The notes under the pieces were generated by a model. The model searched no databases. It was not told the origin of the DNA and saw nothing but the letters and a program-made list of their open reading frames with translations. DNA of 8,869 nt from JANLSE01 sp038214135 (GTDB taxonomy: Bacteria > Chloroflexota > Chloroflexia > Chloroflexales > Roseiflexaceae), in assembly GCA_038214135.1 (NCBI GenBank), contig JBBQSD010000194.1:1-8869 (forward strand). The letters run 5' to 3'. Both the position numbers and the translations under genes were made by a program. Positions 5,980 to 8,869 of this stretch are shown in pieces. The first letter of the stretch is position 1. Each line of letters opens with the position of its first letter.

Positions 5980-6909
5980 CTAGCCAAAATCAGGAATTGA
6001 GGCAACAGCCTGCGCCTTTTGATCCGCCTGCGCTTCAAGATACCACTCAGTCGTCCCAAGCTGGGCATGTCCAAGAAGGTCTTGGATGGTCTTGAGATTT
6101 GCCCCATTCCAAAGCATGAGGCATGCGAAGGAGTGGCGCAACCGATGTGCATGCACTTTCGTGTATGCAAGCTCCCGCTGAATCCACGTGCTAAACACCT
6201 TTGCTAAGCCTTTATCGCTGAGACACTCACCATTTTTGCGTCCAACCACCGCACCACGCCGATCTTCCTCTGGAACCGCTTCAAAGGTCGCACGAAGACG
6301 TGGGTGAATTGTAATCATCCGTTCCTTTCCATTCTTCGCACCTTCGGCGTTCACCTCGATAACCCCATCAACAAGATGAATATCAGACCAGCGCAGGTTC
6401 GCTGCTTCCGAGAGGCGCAGACCACTATAGAGGAGCAGATAGATGACCCGTTGATTACGCTGCCAATACCAGTGTCGTCGCTCAGGAAGATCGTCGGGCA
6501 TTTGTATTGCCGCCAACAAGTCGGTGATCTCCTCGGGGTACAAGGGCTTCGGCTTTGGTCGCCGCTTGAGTGGTCGTTTCACACCTACCGTGGGATCATC
6601 TGTACGATACTCATACTCTATCGCAAAGCGTGAGAAATCACGCAGGATCGCCAGCGCATTGATTACCGTAACTGACGTAACCCTGCAATCATTGGCTACG
6701 TAGGAGCGATAGTCCAAAACGGCTCGACGATTTACATCATTGACAACAGCCTCTGCACCAATCCAACGACAAAAGCGTCGGAATCCCCAGATGTATCGGG
6801 CAATGCCTTTTGGTCGACGACCTGCCGCGACCAGATACCGTCGATATGGCTCAATGAGATCCGTCAGTCGTGGCGATGTGGCTACGTGTGCGTGGTTCAA
6901 TGGCTGCAT
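5980..6909 (-). CDS. Tyrosine recombinase / integrase (XerC/D-like)
   Basis: Complete 309-residue site-specific recombinase. Residues about 15-105 form the helical core-binding domain; about 120-309 form the catalytic domain. All catalytic residues are visible: Arg165 in SGLRLSEA, Lys192 in the AKNGKER beta-hairpin, His255 and Arg258 in HRLRH, His281 in LLGHAQLGTTEWY, and the nucleophile Tyr290. Length and motifs match integrases of plasmids, integrative elements and phages as well as Xer proteins. Lack of a housekeeping neighbourhood, and the divergent initiator-like gene, favour an element integrase over the chromosomal dimer-resolution enzyme. The ATG at 6909 has AGAGG about ten bases upstream. 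Transcription should end at the hairpin near 5800. Confidence 0.93.
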   Translation of the reverse strand: MQPLNHAHVATSPRLTDLIEPYRRYLVAAGRRPKGIARYIWGFRRFCRWIGAEAVVNDVNRRAVLDYRSYVANDCRVTSVTVINALAILRDFSRFAIEYEYRTDDPTVGVKRPLKRRPKPKPLYPEEITDLLAAIQMPDDLPERRHWYWQRNQRVIYLLLYSGLRLSEAANLRWSDIHLVDGVIEVNAEGAKNGKERMITIHPRLRATFEAVPEEDRRGAVVGRKNGECLSDKGLAKVFSTWIQRELAYTKVHAHRLRHSFACLMLWNGANLKTIQDLLGHAQLGTTEWYLEAQADQKAQAVASIPDFG

Positions 6910-6944
6910 GAAAGGTGCCTCTTAGCCTAAACATATAAACCGTC

Positions 6945-6975
6945 TTTATAGGCGAAGAACCTATTGTTCTCGCAA
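6945..6975 (-). promoter_or_regulatory. Candidate promoter of the recombinase gene
   Basis: On the minus strand, TATAAA (6950-6945) could serve as -10 and TTGCGA (6975-6970) as -35, with a 19-base spacer that is longer than ideal. Transcription would start near 6938, about 28 bases before the ATG. Between the two hexamers lies the inverted repeat AGAAC-CTATT-GTTCT (6956-6970), which is placed where a repressor or the recombinase itself could bind. Confidence 0.3.
6956..6970. repeat. 5-bp inverted repeat, possible operator
   Basis: AGAAC (6956-6960) and GTTCT (6966-6970) are perfectly complementary around CTATT. The site lies between the divergent recombinase and initiator-like genes and inside the candidate recombinase promoter. 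Arms this short can arise by chance; position is the main argument. Confidence 0.25.
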
Positions 6976-7015
6976 CCATTTCTTTTATCGTAGCATATCC
7001 GCCGATTTCTTTTGC

Positions 7016-7045
7016 GGCCCAGCGCACATTGCGTTGGGCCTTTTT
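7016..7045 (+). terminator. Intrinsic terminator just upstream of the initiator-like gene
   Basis: GGCCCAGCGC (7016-7025) and GCGTTGGGCC (7031-7040) form a 10-bp stem with one G-T pair and the loop ACATT, followed directly by five T and a further T-rich stretch (7041-7057). This is a textbook Rho-independent terminator on the + strand. No + strand gene ends before it: the region 6910-7015 is only the divergent intergenic space. It lies 15 bases ahead of the ribosome binding site of the next gene, so it would act either on read-through transcription or as an attenuator of that gene. Confidence 0.8.
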
Positions 7046-7072
7046 GTTGTCTCTTTGTAGAAGGATCTAATC

Positions 7073-8869
7073 ATGGCCGATCAACCCTGTCAACCATTTC
7101 TCTTTGTTCCCGACCTCGTCATTGATCGCTACCACGATGACCCACTCACCGTCGCTCTTTATGCCGGCATTGCTCGCTGCTGCGTTGCGGCCAGCGGGCC
7201 AGTGCCGCTCTCCGCACCGGATCTCGCGCAGTGGTTCTCCCTCACTGGTGAGCCAGGGCGTGTCGCGATCATGCGGCGCATCCAACGCCTCGTGGCTGAT
7301 GGATGGCTGACGGCGACCAAAGCGACGACGGGCACGAAACTGGTGCTTGCGCCAACCTGGGGACGCTCCCGCGATGGCGAGGTACGCGCCTGGGATTGGC
7401 AGCAGCGTGACCGAGGGCGACCCAACTGGCAGCGCGGGCGGCGGGTGCCGCTGACCCTGTTTGATGCCTATCTCGGCCAGCTGGTACCGCATCCCACAAC
7501 ACCTGCCGATCATCCATTATGGTGGGATCATCCGCTCCTAGACGGGCAGGATGTCGGAACCTGGGTGATCGGGTTACACCGAACAGTGGTGTGGACGCCC
7601 CGACTCCGTCACCTCGGCATCGTTGGAACCACACTCCACACCCTCGACCAACTACGCGCATGGCGGGATTCGGGCACGTTGACCACCCTGGACAACCAGG
7701 GGGCGGTCATTTCGGTGGCGCTTAGTACCCATCCTCCTCCCGAATCCCGCCGAACCCGATCACGGACGCGGCACGCACAACCGATCATGACCGGATCAGA
7801 CCAACACATTGATCATGACGCGGATACTGGGGCATCGGCCGCAGCAGCATGCGATCCCGTACCACGAGTGGGATCGATCCCGCAGATCGCATGGGATTCA
7901 TGTAATAAATTAATAAATACTATGAATCCCCCCAAGAGTCATGATCTGGTGATCGGATCGGGGGCTGATCGGTTTGGTGCGGAACACCAACCAGCGACGA
8001 ATCCGACAGAGCGTAGCAGCACCCCTGCACCGAGTCCGAATCTCCTTAGCGCTCGTGAGGAATGTCACGAACTTGACCCGCAGGTGGCAGCAGGGCATGG
8101 GGCGCTGAACCCTGGGGTTGCCATTCCTCCCGGTGAGTGGCTGGAACTGGCACGCCTCGAACAGCAGCACGGTGCGGCGATGCTGCTGATCTGGCAGGCC
8201 CGCGCCAAGCGACGCACGCAGGCCGCGTCTGGGCGGGTCGTGCCAGCCTACTACGTCACGTGCGCCCAACGTCAGGCCGCTGATGCATACCAGCCGCCGC
8301 GCTATGAACCGTGCCGGTCAGCAATGCCGTCTGACACCGCACCAGCGGGCCAGGATGCGCCCGAAACCGCCGATCCCGACCGGATACCCGAATCGCGTCC
8401 GAGTCGATGCACCAGCGCCGCTCCGGCGAAGCCAGCGATTGACCCGGATGCGGACAAACTGCTGCGGGCGATGGGGCTGCGCTCCCGCTCGGTGTTGGCT
8501 GGTGTGCCGCTGGAGCTCATTCGTCAGTGGCAGCCGCTGATTGACCATCCGGCGCTGGTGGCCCGCTTCCCGCGTGATCATCGTGGCTGGATTTGGACAC
8601 AGTTGCGCGAGGCGATGGAGCCACCAAGCGCGGAGGAACTGGCGAACTGGCTCCGCGCAACCGGCAGGCAGGAACCAACCGACTGGCGGGCGATTGCACA
8701 GACATCGGGCGATCTGGTGCGGATGGGCGATGACCTGGATGGCTTGCCGGACGCTGACCTACGGCGCACCACAGCGCCACCGGACGCTGACCTACGGCGC
8801 ACCACAGCGCCGCCACCCGCTCCGCCGATGGATGAACTGACCCGAGGCGACGACGAGTGCGATACCCAC
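7073..8869 (+). CDS. Winged-helix replication-initiator-like protein, 3' end outside window
   Basis: An uninterrupted frame of 599 codons from ATG 7073 to the last base of the window, preceded by AAGGA at seven bases. Residues about 25-100 look like a winged helix: ALYAGIARCC, a helix-turn-helix (APDLAQWFSLTGE, then VAIMRRIQRLVADGWL), and a beta wing. Residues about 215-340 are low-complexity, rich in Arg, Thr, Pro and Asp. A helical block follows (GEWLELARLEQQHGAAMLLI, about 353-375, to PAYYVTCAQRQ). Another lies at about 457-530 (LLRAMGL, then LAGVPLELIRQWQPLI, RGWIWTQLREAMEPP). This last pattern recalls the C-terminal part of phage and plasmid initiator or helicase-loader proteins of the O/DnaD type; that is a resemblance, not a proof. 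It ends in a tandem 11-residue repeat. A transcription regulator is the main alternative. Divergent to the recombinase. Confidence 0.8.
   Translation, partial: MADQPCQPFLFVPDLVIDRYHDDPLTVALYAGIARCCVAASGPVPLSAPDLAQWFSLTGEPGRVAIMRRIQRLVADGWLTATKATTGTKLVLAPTWGRSRDGEVRAWDWQQRDRGRPNWQRGRRVPLTLFDAYLGQLVPHPTTPADHPLWWDHPLLDGQDVGTWVIGLHRTVVWTPRLRHLGIVGTTLHTLDQLRAWRDSGTLTTLDNQGAVISVALSTHPPPESRRTRSRTRHAQPIMTGSDQHIDHDADTGASAAAACDPVPRVGSIPQIAWDSCNKLINTMNPPKSHDLVIGSGADRFGAEHQPATNPTERSSTPAPSPNLLSAREECHELDPQVAAGHGALNPGVAIPPGEWLELARLEQQHGAAMLLIWQARAKRRTQAASGRVVPAYYVTCAQRQAADAYQPPRYEPCRSAMPSDTAPAGQDAPETADPDRIPESRPSRCTSAAPAKPAIDPDADKLLRAMGLRSRSVLAGVPLELIRQWQPLIDHPALVARFPRDHRGWIWTQLREAMEPPSAEELANWLRATGRQEPTDWRAIAQTSGDLVRMGDDLDGLPDADLRRTTAPPDADLRRTTAPPPAPPMDELTRGDDECDTH
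7870..7881. repeat. 12-bp perfect palindrome
   Basis: GGGATCGATCCC is perfectly self-complementary and contains two overlapping GATC sites. It lies 11 bases before the left arm of the AT-rich inverted repeat. A dimeric protein could bind it, or it could be a by-product of the local GATC enrichment. Confidence 0.5.
7893..7930. repeat. AT-rich island flanked by 9-bp inverted repeats
   Basis: GGGATTCAT (7893-7901) and ATGAATCCC (7922-7930) are perfectly complementary and enclose 20 bases that are almost purely A and T (built from TAATAAAT-like words). In frame the island encodes roughly CNKLINT, whose AAT/AAA/TTA/ATA codons are unlike the GC-ending codons around it. This could be a DNA-unwinding element or a cruciform. 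Confidence 0.7.
8747..8812 (+). repeat. 33-bp tandem repeat, two copies, in frame
   Basis: Units at 8747-8779 and 8780-8812 differ only at the last base (A versus G). Each encodes the 11 residues PDADLRRTTAP (residues 559-569 and 570-580 of the initiator-like protein). The near identity, including synonymous positions, points to a recent duplication and a likely variable copy number between strains. It lies in a flexible C-terminal segment. Confidence 0.9.

Larger units (their letters stand above)
7758..7970. other. Candidate origin of replication inside the initiator-like gene
   Basis: By eye this 213-bp stretch holds 12 GATC sites (7758, 7783, 7794, 7811, 7853, 7872, 7876, 7885, 7943, 7951, 7956, 7967), against 11 in the remaining 1584 bp of the gene. 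It also holds a near-direct repeat GATCATGAC (7783 and 7811), the palindrome GGGATCGATCCC (7870-7881) and an AT-only-rich island (7902-7919) in otherwise GC-rich DNA. The encoded protein segment is low-complexity, so the DNA is free to carry a second signal. Origins inside initiator genes are known, lambda O being the classic case. Function here is inferred. Confidence 0.4.

Noticed and set aside
5874..6095. Plus-strand 73-codon frame at the recombinase 3' end
   Set aside because: It is mostly antisense to the recombinase, has no convincing binding site and encodes no recognisable protein.
7067..7661. Minus-strand open frames opposite the initiator-like gene
   Set aside because: They are reverse frames of a GC-rich coding sequence; the plus frame is open for 599 codons with a good ribosome binding site.
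8517..8840. Arg-rich repeat protein (VRRRSASG units) on the minus strand
   Set aside because: The apparent protein repeat is only the antisense reading of the 33-bp tandem duplication.

Overview
The window looks like a bacterial chromosome segment that passes, near position 5800-5980, into the left end of an integrated mobile element. Base composition judged by eye is moderately GC-rich, and GATC is frequent throughout. A secreted or lipid-anchored hydrolase with a Thr/Pro-rich linker after its Cys, a BKACE enzyme and a catabolic-type dehydratase would fit Chloroflexota (Chloroflexales-like). This is a style-based guess, not a proof.

Region 1 (1-4520) is metabolic. A PLP-dependent threonine/serine dehydratase-like gene (218-1180, +) converges on a minus-strand series. 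In transcription order this series is: a BKACE-family beta-keto acid cleavage enzyme (4520-3651); a spacer with two 45-bp direct repeats and two strong hairpins; an NAD-type short-chain dehydrogenase (3492-2722); a MazG-like nucleotide pyrophosphohydrolase (2705-2379); a possible 19-codon ORF (2277-2218); a 74-residue protein of unknown function (2196-1972); and an atypical tyrosine phosphatase (1956-1207). The gaps of 15-21 bp between most members of the lower part suggest one transcript. The SDR and BKACE could act in sequence (hydroxy acid to keto acid to cleavage), but the hairpin spacer between them may separate their transcription.

Region 2 (4521-5825, +) holds a decayed GNAT acetyltransferase, frameshifted and lacking its acetyl-CoA loop, followed by an exported alpha/beta hydrolase. 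A perfect 10-bp stem closed by a TTCG loop follows the hydrolase and can terminate transcription arriving from the right-hand side.

Region 3 (5826-8869) looks like mobile DNA. A complete tyrosine recombinase (6909-5980, -) is divergent from a large ORF that begins at 7073 and stays open to the last base (599 codons, 3' end outside the window). Its protein has an N-terminal winged-helix-like region, a low-complexity middle and C-terminal helical segments, an arrangement resembling phage and plasmid replication initiators or helicase loaders. Inside its coding sequence, 7758-7970 combines a cluster of 12 GATC sites, a 12-bp palindrome, direct repeats and an AT-rich island flanked by 9-bp inverted repeats. 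This resembles an origin of replication embedded in its own initiator gene, as in phage lambda O, and is the most interesting signal in the window. A strong terminator stands directly in front of this gene's ribosome binding site and may act as an attenuator.
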